DNA of 64,000 bases from Flavobacterium hibisci. Its GTDB lineage: Bacteria > Bacteroidota > Bacteroidia > Flavobacteriales > Flavobacteriaceae. The stretch spans positions 124,001 to 188,000 of the forward strand of contig NZ_JAIQDW010000006.1 in NCBI RefSeq assembly GCF_020026925.1. The letters are read 5' to 3'. Of this stretch, positions 27,142 to 35,137 are shown in pieces. Under the pieces are notes generated by a model. It searched no databases and had not been told where the DNA came from. It saw only the letters and a program-made list of their open reading frames with translations. Position 1 is the stretch's first letter; every line of letters begins with the position of its first letter. Made by a program: the position numbers and the translations under genes.

Positions 27142-27675
27142 ATGAATAACAAAGAACAAATTGAAATTCCGTTAAGCAAAACCAAAATGATTTTTGCTTT
27201 TACAGGTTCACTTATTTTTGTCGGACTTGGAATTTGGTTTTTAGTAAATCAATCAAAAATTGGCACTCCAATTTTATACAATCAGAGAACGATTTTTGGA
27301 ATTGCTTCTATTCTATTCTTTGGACTTGTGGTGATTACAATTTTACGCAAGTTTTTAGACCAAAAAGCTGGACTAATGATTAATCCAAAAGGAATTGTTG
27401 ACAACTCAAGTGGTCTTTCAGTAGGAATGATTCTTTGGACAGATATTCAGGAAATCACTGTTTTACAAGTCAGGAATCAAAAATTTTTGGTGATTATAGT
27501 TAAAAATCCACAGGAATATATAGATAAAATGTCTAACTCAATAAAAAGAAACGTAATGAAGATAAACTACAAGTCTTACGGTTCACCCATTAGTATTTCT
27601 GCAAACGCTTTGCAAACGGATTTTAACAAATTACATAAATTAATTTTAGAAAAAATGAGTCACTATAAATCGTAA
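27142..27675 (+). CDS. STM3941-family small membrane protein
   Basis: The 177-residue protein has two N-terminal membrane helices (MIFAFTGSLIFVGLGIWFLV and TIFGIASILFFGLVVITILR), then a cytosolic PH-like beta domain (AGLMINPKGIVDNSSGLSVGMILWTDIQEI). This arrangement, with helices around residues 15-65 and a strand-rich tail with ILWTDI, is that of the STM3941 family, for which I know of no proven function. It is flanked by a palindrome upstream and a gene-poor stretch downstream. It appears monocistronic. Confidence 0.7.
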   Translation: MNNKEQIEIPLSKTKMIFAFTGSLIFVGLGIWFLVNQSKIGTPILYNQRTIFGIASILFFGLVVITILRKFLDQKAGLMINPKGIVDNSSGLSVGMILWTDIQEITVLQVRNQKFLVIIVKNPQEYIDKMSNSIKRNVMKINYKSYGSPISISANALQTDFNKLHKLILEKMSHYKS

Positions 27676-27810
27676 GAGAAAAATAAATTAAGAAATTGAA
27701 TTTTATTCAATAGCGGTTTTCAATTAATCTTAATAATAATAATGCAATTTTTACTGTTTCTGCATTCACCATAAATTCAAATACCTTCTTATTTATATTT
27801 GTAATAATCA

Positions 27811-28113
27811 CTATTTCATCGCAACAACATAATACAAATACCCAATAGGAATATTACTCAACAACAACAAAATCTTAACCGCTACATCTTTCCGTTCCTC
27901 ATATAATTTTACAAAACGGTCAACCAGATGAAACACCATGATTCCGTTTAGGAGCAAAGCCGAGATAACAAACGGAAAAGCAAATACCAGAACATTTGAG
28001 TTTTTGTTGGTAAACATATAAAACGCAAATAAAACAGTACTAATTATAAATGTCCCAATTACCAATTCAATAGTCTGGGTTTCTTCTGAAAGTTTTTTAT
28101 GGATCGTTTGCAT
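27811..28113 (-). CDS. Small three-helix membrane protein, unknown family
   Basis: The 100-residue protein has three hydrophobic segments: TIELVIGTFIISTVLFAFYMF, VFAFPFVISALLLNGIMVF, and ILLLLSNIPIGYLYYVVAM. A short amphipathic N-terminus precedes them. I do not recognise the family. It starts four bases after the stop of the COQ4-like gene, so the two are almost surely co-transcribed and may work together at the membrane. Confidence 0.65.
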   Translation of the reverse strand: MQTIHKKLSEETQTIELVIGTFIISTVLFAFYMFTNKNSNVLVFAFPFVISALLLNGIMVFHLVDRFVKLYEERKDVAVKILLLLSNIPIGYLYYVVAMK

Positions 28114-28117
28114 AATT

Positions 28118-28570
28118 TTAAATATTAAAAATATGTTGAATAGTTTTAACAGGTACTAAAAGCATATTTGAAAAATTGAGGTAATAAAACGGATGTGCTT
28201 TTTTGCCTCTTCTGTATTGTTCAAGAAAATACTTGATTTGTTTGGGGTAGAAGGGAGTTCCTGAAAAGATGACTAAAAACAAATACAAACTTCTCTTTCC
28301 GTTTCCCAAAAGGTAATACTGCATCCCGATTTCATCAACAACTGAAATTCCGGTATTGGTCAGAACATGAATGACATCATGATCTTCTAATTTCGGCTGC
28401 ATATCAAAATGATTTTCATTCAGAAACTTTCCTAATCCAAATCCTAAAGTGCCTTCCGGATAGTTCAGTAACGTTACTTTGTCAACTTCCCAGGGTTTGT
28501 TTCTTTTAAGGAATTTTTGATAAGGCACTTTTGTACATTCATAAAGTTTTTCGATTAGTTTATCTTTCAT
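28118..28570 (-). CDS. COQ4-like protein (ubiquinone-biosynthesis COQ4 family)
   Basis: From the ATG at 28570 the product has 150 residues; an upstream ATG at 28603 adds eleven lysine-rich residues and is less likely. The COQ4 metal-site motif HDxxH-x11-E is exact: His64, Asp65, His68 and Glu80 in LEDHDVIHVLTNTG and the following VVDEIG. A hydrophobic stretch (YLFLVIFSGTPFYP) and a C-terminal FYYLNFSNMLLV complete a short COQ4-type fold. In eukaryotes COQ4 acts in coenzyme Q assembly and, by recent reports I recall, oxidative decarboxylation of the ring precursor. Flavobacteria are thought to use menaquinone, so the role here is unknown. It pairs with a small membrane protein downstream. Confidence 0.75.
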   Translation of the reverse strand: MKDKLIEKLYECTKVPYQKFLKRNKPWEVDKVTLLNYPEGTLGFGLGKFLNENHFDMQPKLEDHDVIHVLTNTGISVVDEIGMQYYLLGNGKRSLYLFLVIFSGTPFYPKQIKYFLEQYRRGKKAHPFYYLNFSNMLLVPVKTIQHIFNI

Positions 28571-28783
28571 GATTTTTATTTTTAAAAGTTCTTTGAATTT
28601 CAAAGTTTATGTATAAAGTTAATTTTATGCTTGATTAAAAAGTAGTGATTTTAGGTTTAGTCTCTGGGCAGCTTTTCGTAGGGTAAAGTTTGAATTTGGT
28701 ACTACATAAAACACCTTAAGTTTAAGTAAGAGTAAGACCACTTAAATGAAGCCCGTATTATAGGCAGTGGTTTCTGCTTTCAA

Positions 28784-29281
28784 TTATGTTCCATGTTGCT
28801 CAACATTCACTACTTTACCATGTATAAATTCAATTTCAAGCACGTCTGGGTCCATGGTGAAAAAACCGGGTCTAAACCCTAAATAGTAACTCCAATTGTT
28901 CGATTCTCTAGTATTATCTTCATTACCGAGTAATTGTTGTACTTCAGTTTTCGTCTTACCAATGAGCATTTCGCTATCGATAATGTCTTCTGAAAGCTCG
29001 TAACGCTTTTCTTTATCGTTAAACCATTTTTCTTTGTCAAAGTCATGATCTGGATGGTAACTCATACTCAAAACCCAAAGTATGATAAGACTAGCATAAA
29101 TTACTGGTGTCGAGACAATTGTTGCTGTCCACGTAACAAGTTTTCGTGTCTTATCCACCTTTATAAATTTTTTTAGTAGCCATCTCCAAAAGAAAAATGT
29201 CGGAATGCCCAGTAGGAGCAAAATGAAATAAACTTCAATGCTCATTCCAAAAAATGTTGGTATATAAAGTAGTGTATTCAT
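28784..29281 (-). CDS. Hypothetical membrane protein with BamE/SmpA-like C-terminal motif
   Basis: The 165-residue protein has two membrane helices in the first ~80 residues (VYFILLLLGIPTFFFWRWLL and a second from about 48, TATIVSTPVIYASLIILWVL). The rest is a soluble tail. The tail has a helix and turn IGKTKTEVQQLLGNED followed by WSYYLG and a final strand IEFIHGKVVNVE. This resembles the alpha-alpha-beta pattern of the BamE/SmpA fold, but the similarity is by eye only and no lipobox exists. It is a single gene; an imperfect inverted repeat (ACCACT/AGTGGT) lies after its stop. Function unknown. Confidence 0.6.
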   Translation of the reverse strand: MNTLLYIPTFFGMSIEVYFILLLLGIPTFFFWRWLLKKFIKVDKTRKLVTWTATIVSTPVIYASLIILWVLSMSYHPDHDFDKEKWFNDKEKRYELSEDIIDSEMLIGKTKTEVQQLLGNEDNTRESNNWSYYLGFRPGFFTMDPDVLEIEFIHGKVVNVEQHGT

Positions 29282-29505
29282 TTTAGCTTTTCCTATTATC
29301 AGTTATAATTTTCTTTATTTTCTCGCCTCTAATTAAAAGTACTTTGAAATACAAAGTAAATAATAAAAAAAATAGCTGCCAAATAAAATTATAGTTATTT
29401 TCACTATAGAATAATACTCATTTTTTTTAATAAAAAGTTAAACGTTGTTATTTATATTTGTCCGAAATATAAATTGGGATTAGTAAGTAAATTGAGAATT
29501 AAAAT

Positions 29506-29994
29506 ATGAAGAAATTATTTGTTGCAGTATTGTTATTTTTTTCTGTGATTGGAGTTAAAGCACAGGTTGTAGGTCTTGAAGTGGGAGATATAGCTCCAGA
29601 AATTGATCTTCCGGATGCAAAAGGAGAAAAGGTAGCCCTTTCATCTTTAAGAGGAGGACTAGTATTAGTTGACTTTTGGGCTTCATGGTGCGGTCCTTGT
29701 ATCAAAGAGCAGCCTGAATTATTAAAATTATACAATACATATTCCGGGAAATTAGATATTTACGGCGTTTCCTTAGATACAAAAAAGCCAGTTTGGACAG
29801 GAGTGATAACCAAACTAAAACTTCCATGGACACAGGTAAGTGATTTAAAATACTGGAGTTCTGCAGCAGCAACAGATTATATGGTACAAGCGTTGCCATT
29901 CAATGTTTTAGTAGATAAAAACGGAATTATTCTGGCTAAAAATATCCATGGTAATAAGCTAAATGAACTGGTAAATGAATTGTTGACGAAATAA
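29506..29994 (+). CDS. TlpA/ResA-like periplasmic thioredoxin
   Basis: The 162-residue protein carries a signal peptide (MKKLFVAVLLFFSVIGVKAQ) and a thioredoxin fold of the AhpC/TSA-Redoxin branch: VGDIAPEIDLPDAKGEKVALSSLRG, the active site FWASWCGPC with Cys62 and Cys65, and the cis-Pro region ALPFNVLVDKNG. It probably reduces or rearranges disulfides in the periplasm. A TATATTTG box at 29453-29460 may be its -7 promoter element. It is a single gene and converges with the deacetylase over a shared terminator. Confidence 0.9.
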   Translation: MKKLFVAVLLFFSVIGVKAQVVGLEVGDIAPEIDLPDAKGEKVALSSLRGGLVLVDFWASWCGPCIKEQPELLKLYNTYSGKLDIYGVSLDTKKPVWTGVITKLKLPWTQVSDLKYWSSAAATDYMVQALPFNVLVDKNGIILAKNIHGNKLNELVNELLTK

Positions 29995-30007
29995 TTACTT
30001 GTAGAAA

Positions 30008-30043
30008 TTGTGCAGATTAGTTTGAATAAATTGATCTGCACAA
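30008..30043. terminator. Bidirectional terminator between tlpA-like and deacetylase genes
   Basis: TTGTGCAGAT (30008-30017) pairs with ATCTGCACAA (30034-30043), with A-rich sequence before and T-rich after. It fills the 51-base gap between the two convergent stops. Confidence 0.75.
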
Positions 30044-30045
30044 AT

Positions 30046-30867
30046 TTAATTTTCCTTAATATATTTTGCTACATCCACCATAGGTGCAACCCAAATATCT
30101 TTTTTTCTTTTCTTTAAATATTCCAGTAATTTTCGGTGTTCTTCCAAATCGATATTCAAAGGATGTTCACCGCCTACACCGTGAAACAGAAAAACGATAA
30201 AAGAACCTTTTTTCTCCGCTTCTTCAACCTGAGCAATCATTTGTTCAGCCGTACTTCCGTTTTCGAAAAAGGAATTCACATTAGAAAAATCAACTTCTTT
30301 TTTGTTTAAATAACCGGGTGAAACGCCTCTTGCAGCAACAAAATCATTCTTTAAAAAATTGTAATACAAAGTATCTTTAATCGTGAAATCGCCACACGGA
30401 TAAGCAAACGTACGCTCGTTTTTACCGTCAATAGCTTTTAGCAAAGTGTTTGTAACCCGGGTTTCGTTAACTGCCCTTGCAACAGTGTATTTCGACAAAT
30501 CAGTTTCAGATGTTACAAATTCCCTTCCCGGCATATTTCCGTTGCATGGATGGTTTAAAGTATGATTCCCAAGTTCATGTCCTTGTTTGGCAGCGGCTCT
30601 CCATTCTTCGATTCTCTGGGAAACAACAGGCGAGGAACCTATCAGATAGAAAGTTCCTTTAAACTGATACGAATTAAGCATCGGGATAACTTTGTCAAGA
30701 TGAATATTTAACGCATCATCATACGTTAGTACAACAGCACATTTTTTACCATTCCAGTTTCTGTTTTGTTCCTGGGCAAAAATGACGACTGAAAACAGAA
30801 AAAAAATCATAGAAACTTTTATGTTTTCGAAGTTTCTGTTTAATAGTTTATAAAAAATTATGGTCAT
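30046..30867 (-). CDS. Polysaccharide deacetylase family protein (CE4/NodB-like)
   Basis: The 273-residue protein has an N-terminal hydrophobic signal (MIFFLFSVVIFAQ); the start may be 30867 or the in-frame ATG at 30810. The NodB homology core is visible: CAVVLTYDDALNIHLDKVIPML (first Asp pair), YQFKGTFYLIG, the metal-binding HELGNHTLNHP, RTFAYPCGDF and a late FIVFLFHGVGGEH. These are CE4 motifs 1-5, with the zinc ligands Asp, His and His. The family removes N- or O-acetyl groups from glycans. It is periplasmic or secreted; its substrate is not evident. A LacI regulator gene lies divergently upstream (158-base gap) and could control it. Confidence 0.88.
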   Translation of the reverse strand: MTIIFYKLLNRNFENIKVSMIFFLFSVVIFAQEQNRNWNGKKCAVVLTYDDALNIHLDKVIPMLNSYQFKGTFYLIGSSPVVSQRIEEWRAAAKQGHELGNHTLNHPCNGNMPGREFVTSETDLSKYTVARAVNETRVTNTLLKAIDGKNERTFAYPCGDFTIKDTLYYNFLKNDFVAARGVSPGYLNKKEVDFSNVNSFFENGSTAEQMIAQVEEAEKKGSFIVFLFHGVGGEHPLNIDLEEHRKLLEYLKKRKKDIWVAPMVDVAKYIKEN

Positions 30868-31024
30868 GTCAGTATAGTTATTTAATAGTTTTCAATAGTT
30901 CTGATCTGAAATATATGAAAAAACTTAAGAAAAATATAAAAAAACAGGGTTTAATTTCTTCGGTTTTTGGAAGATTACTTCAAATAGAAAATAGCTATCT
31001 TTACACTCATTTATTATTTATTTC

Positions 31025-32056
31025 ATGGAAGAAAATAAACATGTAACGATATATGATATTGCTAAAAAATTAAATTTGGCAACTTCAACAATTTCCAGGG
31101 CTTTACAGGACCATCATACGATTAGTGATAAAACAATAAAAAAAGTAAAAAAGACTGCAGAAGAAATGGGGTTTGTACCCAATACTTTAGCAGCTGGCTT
31201 ACGCGGCAATAAAACCAAAACCATAGGCGTTTTAATTCCGACAGTTACCCAGCCTTTTTTATCTTCATTAATCAGCGGTATCGAAATTGCGGCTCAAAAA
31301 GCGGGTTATACCGTAATCATTATGCAGTCGCATGATTCTTCTGAAGAAGAAGTCAATATGGCTAAGTCTTTGTACAGCAATCGTGTAAGCGGTGTTATTT
31401 GTTCATTGGCTATGGAAACCAGGGATACTTCACATTTTTTGCAATTTTCGAACAATAATATTCCCTTAGTGTTTGTGGACAGGGTTCCAAAAGATTTTAA
31501 TACTTTCAGGGTTATTATCGATAATTATTCTGCGGGTTATAAAGCGACCAAGCATCTCATAGAACAAGGCTGCCTCCGTATTGCGCATTTAACAGCAGGA
31601 TCTGAATTTGGTAATTTATATAATGAAAGAAGAAGAGGTTACATTGAAGCTTTAAAAGATCATAATTTGCCTGTGGATGAAGAACTGATTGTGAATTTAA
31701 AATCAGTTACTTATGAAGAAGGAGTAATGGCAAGTAATAAATTGTTTGATTTAAATCCAATTCCCGATGGTATATTTGCGGCTGGGGATATTATTGCAGT
31801 AAGTGCTGTCCAGACGGCCAAAAAGAGGGGGATTAAAGTTCCGGAAGATATTGCTGTTATTGGCTTTAACAATGACCCTATTTCTCAAATTATTGATCCG
31901 CCTTTATCAACGATAACGCATCCTGCTGAAAAAATGGGCAAGGCAGCGGCTGATATTATTATTAAAAATCTAAAAAAAGCAAAGGGCGATGAGGTTAAGG
32001 AAATTACTTTTTTAAATACTGAGGTTTTGGCAAGGGAGTCTTCGGCTAGGAGGTAG
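31025..32056 (+). CDS. LacI-family transcriptional regulator
   Basis: The 343-residue protein begins with a LacI helix-turn-helix (VTIYDIAKKLNLATSTISRALQDHHTIS) and hinge helix (NTLAAGLRGNKT). A periplasmic-binding-protein-like sensor domain follows, with TIGVLIPTVTQPFLSSLISGIE and IAVIGFNNDPISQII. It would bind a palindrome and respond to a sugar or sugar derivative. No sugar operon lies directly downstream: the gene converges with the Mrr-like cassette only 11 bases away. The divergent neighbour is a polysaccharide deacetylase. The target is thus unclear; it could be remote. Confidence 0.94.
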   Translation: MEENKHVTIYDIAKKLNLATSTISRALQDHHTISDKTIKKVKKTAEEMGFVPNTLAAGLRGNKTKTIGVLIPTVTQPFLSSLISGIEIAAQKAGYTVIIMQSHDSSEEEVNMAKSLYSNRVSGVICSLAMETRDTSHFLQFSNNNIPLVFVDRVPKDFNTFRVIIDNYSAGYKATKHLIEQGCLRIAHLTAGSEFGNLYNERRRGYIEALKDHNLPVDEELIVNLKSVTYEEGVMASNKLFDLNPIPDGIFAAGDIIAVSAVQTAKKRGIKVPEDIAVIGFNNDPISQIIDPPLSTITHPAEKMGKAAADIIIKNLKKAKGDEVKEITFLNTEVLARESSARR

Positions 32057-32067
32057 TTATCGGGAAT

Positions 32068-32868
32068 TTATTTTTGAGGAAATATTATTTTCAAACAATT
32101 CCAATGCTTTTCAGGTTCTTCAGAAATTATATGTGCAATATGTGTTGAATCAAAAATTTTTACTTTATTTCTTAACGCAAATTCTGTAGCAGGGGTTGTA
32201 AAGCCATTGTGGCTAAAAACTATTAAATGCACCGCATTATGTCGTATGGTTAAATAATCCAGCTCATCAAATCTTATAAATAACGAATCTCCTACAAGTT
32301 TTCTTATAACAGGTGTGTCGATTGAAGTTGTAAAATATTTGGTTTGAACCAATAAGTAAATTTTTTCATTAAATACTAAATTCGCAACATTATCTTTCAA
32401 ATCGGAGAAGTAACTTCCTAAAATATCAATTCCTTTATCGCCTGATGATTTGGTTGATATACATTGAATACCTAAATCTTCAAGGAAAGCCTTACAAAAT
32501 AATTCATAAGCTACACCTTTATTATATTGTAATTCAATTGAATTAATGAAAGAAATTACTTCACTATATTTAATATCAACCGCAGAATTATTGTGTTTTT
32601 TTTGAATGTAAAATCCATCAACTTCATCAAAAAGTTCAATTTTATTAAAATTGTTATTAATTAATAATGTTGATTGTAGAGTTCTTATAAGCTTCTCATA
32701 AGAGTTAGTATTTGGATCTCCTAATTCATCTAAAAGTAAATCTCGGTCTATTATTAATTGAGTACTGTGGTATATTTTTTCAACAATTAAATCATCAACA
32801 CGCTTTTTACCATCCCATGATGTAGATATAATTATATTGATTATTGACTTAACTTCAAGAATAGTCAT
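32068..32868 (-). CDS. Mrr-like restriction endonuclease (PD-(D/E)xK)
   Basis: The 266-residue protein has a helical N-terminal ~110 residues and then a Mrr_cat-like nuclease core: Glu122 in KGVAYELFCKAFLEDLG, Asp148 in GDKGIDILGSY, and the Gln175-x-Lys177 triplet in YLLVQTKYF. This is the QxK form typical of Mrr. A following strand-helix HLIVFSHNGFTTPATEFA matches the late Mrr pattern. It probably cuts DNA, perhaps modified DNA. Its start codon overlaps the stop of the ParB-like gene by one base (TAATG), which implies translational coupling. The sequence is visibly AT-richer than the neighbouring genes, a sign of recent acquisition. Candidate defence effector; not matched to a named system. 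Confidence 0.72.
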   Translation of the reverse strand: MTILEVKSIINIIISTSWDGKKRVDDLIVEKIYHSTQLIIDRDLLLDELGDPNTNSYEKLIRTLQSTLLINNNFNKIELFDEVDGFYIQKKHNNSAVDIKYSEVISFINSIELQYNKGVAYELFCKAFLEDLGIQCISTKSSGDKGIDILGSYFSDLKDNVANLVFNEKIYLLVQTKYFTTSIDTPVIRKLVGDSLFIRFDELDYLTIRHNAVHLIVFSHNGFTTPATEFALRNKVKIFDSTHIAHIISEEPEKHWNCLKIIFPQK

Positions 32869-33935
32869 TATGAATTGATACTTTTAATCTGCTTTGAAGT
32901 TTTTTCCTCAATAGAATTTAATTTCGTAACTAAGTCAGTTGCCCAATCAGCCATATTTGGAAATGATGAAATTTGTTTTAAAATATCATCTAATATTTTA
33001 TTCCACTGTTCTTTATCTGAAATATCAGTTTTTTTCATTTTAGACATCAAGGTGATTTCGTCATTCAAGATCTCATTCTTAATCTCATTAAATTCTTCGG
33101 AGGAAGATGTTTCTTTTACTATTTCAAAAATTATATCACGAAATTGTTTTGTATTTAAGCTATTTCGAAGAGCTTGCTTAATTAATGCAGGTATATCTTC
33201 TAAAATTTCAATATAATATTCTTCATCATTTTCAATAAATTCATTGGTTTCAGGATCTAAGCCTATAATTGAACGAATCTTTGAATTTTTATCAAAAGCC
33301 TCAAGATATCCCCAATTCTCCTCTGGGATAGGTTCTGAAACCTCTGAAATCTTATTGAATATTAGATACCTGACTATTGATTCCCTTACTTCTTTTACTC
33401 CAATACCTAATTCATTTGAAATCTGTTTATAAATCTCTGTTGGTCTACTAATATCCTTGATATCATTATAAAGAGCTAACAAGTGTTTAGCTTTAGAAAT
33501 AGGACTCCATTCTTTTACAACTGTGACATTAGCAATACCTTGAGTGATTCTCACTTGTTTCCTAAAATCTTCTATGGATTCATTTTCTTCTTGTTCAGCT
33601 ATGAGAACAGGAATTACTGTGTCTTTGGTATAGTCTTTAACAGCACCTGACTTTAAACATGCTAATCTCGTATTCCCTTCAATAGCAACATATTCAAAAG
33701 AACCTTCGTTTTTTAGGATGTCTGAATATTCATGTGTTTCAATTTTTTGAATAACTATTCTATTTACCCATTTGATATCTTCTTGTAAACTTCGTAATAA
33801 TTCTTTAGAAGATTTAGATTCAAGCATTTCTTTTACAAGTTGACTTTGGGTAATGTTTTTTGCTTTAACGAAACGTGGATTAAATTGGTCAATCATTATT
33901 GCACTTAATGCAACGTCAACTGGTTTAAGTATCAT
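32868..33935 (-). CDS. ParB/sulfiredoxin-fold domain protein, partner of Mrr-like nuclease
   Basis: The 355-residue protein opens with a ParB-like N-terminal domain: IDQFNPRF (box I) near 15-22 and VAIEGNTRLACLKSG (box II, the GxxR nucleotide site, residues 86-97). An HTH-like helical segment follows (~160-210: PTEIYKQISNELGIGVKEVRESI). The C-terminal half is acidic and helical, with no family I recognise. No ParA is encoded nearby, so it is not a chromosome partition pair. It is the first gene of a two-gene cassette with a Mrr-like nuclease. Such ParB-fold proteins act in several phage-defence and modification-dependent systems as NTP- or CTP-using switches; here the role is inference. AT-rich like its partner. 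Confidence 0.7.
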   Translation of the reverse strand: MILKPVDVALSAIMIDQFNPRFVKAKNITQSQLVKEMLESKSSKELLRSLQEDIKWVNRIVIQKIETHEYSDILKNEGSFEYVAIEGNTRLACLKSGAVKDYTKDTVIPVLIAEQEENESIEDFRKQVRITQGIANVTVVKEWSPISKAKHLLALYNDIKDISRPTEIYKQISNELGIGVKEVRESIVRYLIFNKISEVSEPIPEENWGYLEAFDKNSKIRSIIGLDPETNEFIENDEEYYIEILEDIPALIKQALRNSLNTKQFRDIIFEIVKETSSSEEFNEIKNEILNDEITLMSKMKKTDISDKEQWNKILDDILKQISSFPNMADWATDLVTKLNSIEEKTSKQIKSINS

Positions 33936-34114
33936 AATAAAGGAATTTAAGAGTTGTAAATGTATAAAATGTTTTGCATAAACAATTACAAAAATTGGAC
34001 AAGAACTTGCTGGTAAGAATTTTTTATTATGTTGTATTACTAGATTAAAACTAAAAGATAATTTTTCTTGTATAACTGAAACTTACAATTTTTTTATCTT
34101 ATTAAAAATAACAA

Positions 34115-35122
34115 TTATTTCAATTTAGAATCAATTTTAGAAATCTTAAAATTCTTAGATTTAATTATCCTTCCATTATCAGTAATCATCACCGAGCTGT
34201 AATCTGGAAATTTTTGAAGTAACAGCATACCTTCGTCTTTACCCAAAACCATTATAGAAGTGCTTAATCCATTTGCAGTTTCGGCATTGGGACCAAAAAC
34301 AGTAACACTGCACAAACCAGTTGCCGGATATCCTGTTGCCGGATTGATGATGTGTGAATATCGTTTACCATTAAAAACTACATATTTTTCATAATTGCCT
34401 GATGTGGTTACAGCACCGTTATTCAAAGGAAAAACAGCCAAAATTTTTTCAGGTTTAAATGGGTTCGTAATTCCGATTTTCCAGTCTTCTCCGTTGGGTT
34501 GCTTTCCCCAGGTGCTCATGTCACCGGATCCGTTAATGATTCCGGCTTTTATGCCTTTATCGATCATCATGCTCCGGCATTTATCTGTTGCGTATCCCTC
34601 TCCCAAAGCACCAAAGCCAATTTTCATTCCTTTTAGTTTAAGGAAAATGGTTGAGTTTACACTGTCTAAAACAATATTTTTATAACCCACTTTCTCTACT
34701 GATTTTTTGATCGCTTCCGCCGAAGGCATTTCGGTCATGGATCCGTCAAATTTCCAAACACGGTCTAGGGCAGCAAAACTCACATCAAATGCTCCATTGG
34801 TTTTTTTAGATAACTCGATTGCTCTCTGCGTCAATTCAAAAACCTCCTGATCTACTTTTACGGGTTTGATTCCGGCATTTTGATTCACTTCTGAAACTTG
34901 TGAGTCCGGTTTCCAGTCTGAAATAAGGTTTTCAATGCGGCTGATTTCTGCTATAACTTCATTAATATTTTGTTCTGCTGTCAGAGAATCATGAGCGACA
35001 ATGCTAATATCAAAACGGCCACCCATTAGCAAAGTCGTTCTTTTACGCAACACCTGCGAATTCCCCGAAATACTTAATGTAAGGATAAAAAGAAGCAATA
35101 TTTTATAATGACATGATTTCAT
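34115..35122 (-). CDS. apbE: FAD:protein FMN transferase
   Basis: The 335-residue protein has a signal peptide (KILLLFILTLSISGNSQ) and the ApbE fold: MGGRFDISIVAHD, EISRIENLISDWKPDSQVSEVN, FALDRVWKFDG-type and GFGALGEGYATDKCRSM regions. The FAD/metal segment SHIINPATGYPATG lies near the end. It transfers FMN from FAD to a Ser/Thr of a target protein in the periplasm. It is the last gene of the four-gene operon, 15 bases after the PepSY-reductase gene. The DUF2271 protein encoded two genes upstream carries a TGASVTGG stretch that looks like its modification site. Confidence 0.92.
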   Translation of the reverse strand: MKSCHYKILLLFILTLSISGNSQVLRKRTTLLMGGRFDISIVAHDSLTAEQNINEVIAEISRIENLISDWKPDSQVSEVNQNAGIKPVKVDQEVFELTQRAIELSKKTNGAFDVSFAALDRVWKFDGSMTEMPSAEAIKKSVEKVGYKNIVLDSVNSTIFLKLKGMKIGFGALGEGYATDKCRSMMIDKGIKAGIINGSGDMSTWGKQPNGEDWKIGITNPFKPEKILAVFPLNNGAVTTSGNYEKYVVFNGKRYSHIINPATGYPATGLCSVTVFGPNAETANGLSTSIMVLGKDEGMLLLQKFPDYSSVMITDNGRIIKSKNFKISKIDSKLK

Positions 35123-35137
35123 TTGATATAAAAATTA

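Noticed and set aside
27794..27801. TATATTTG promoter-like box pointing rightward
   Set aside because: No plus-strand gene follows before convergent minus-strand genes; one 8-base match in AT-rich DNA is expected by chance.
33244..33432. Plus-strand small frame inside the ParB-like gene that might be an antitoxin
   Set aside because: It is antisense to a conserved helical segment and has no promoter-like box; no evidence that it is a gene.
32868..33935. ParB-like protein as a plasmid or chromosome partition component
   Set aside because: No ParA gene, no parS-like repeats, no replication gene, and a nuclease partner instead.
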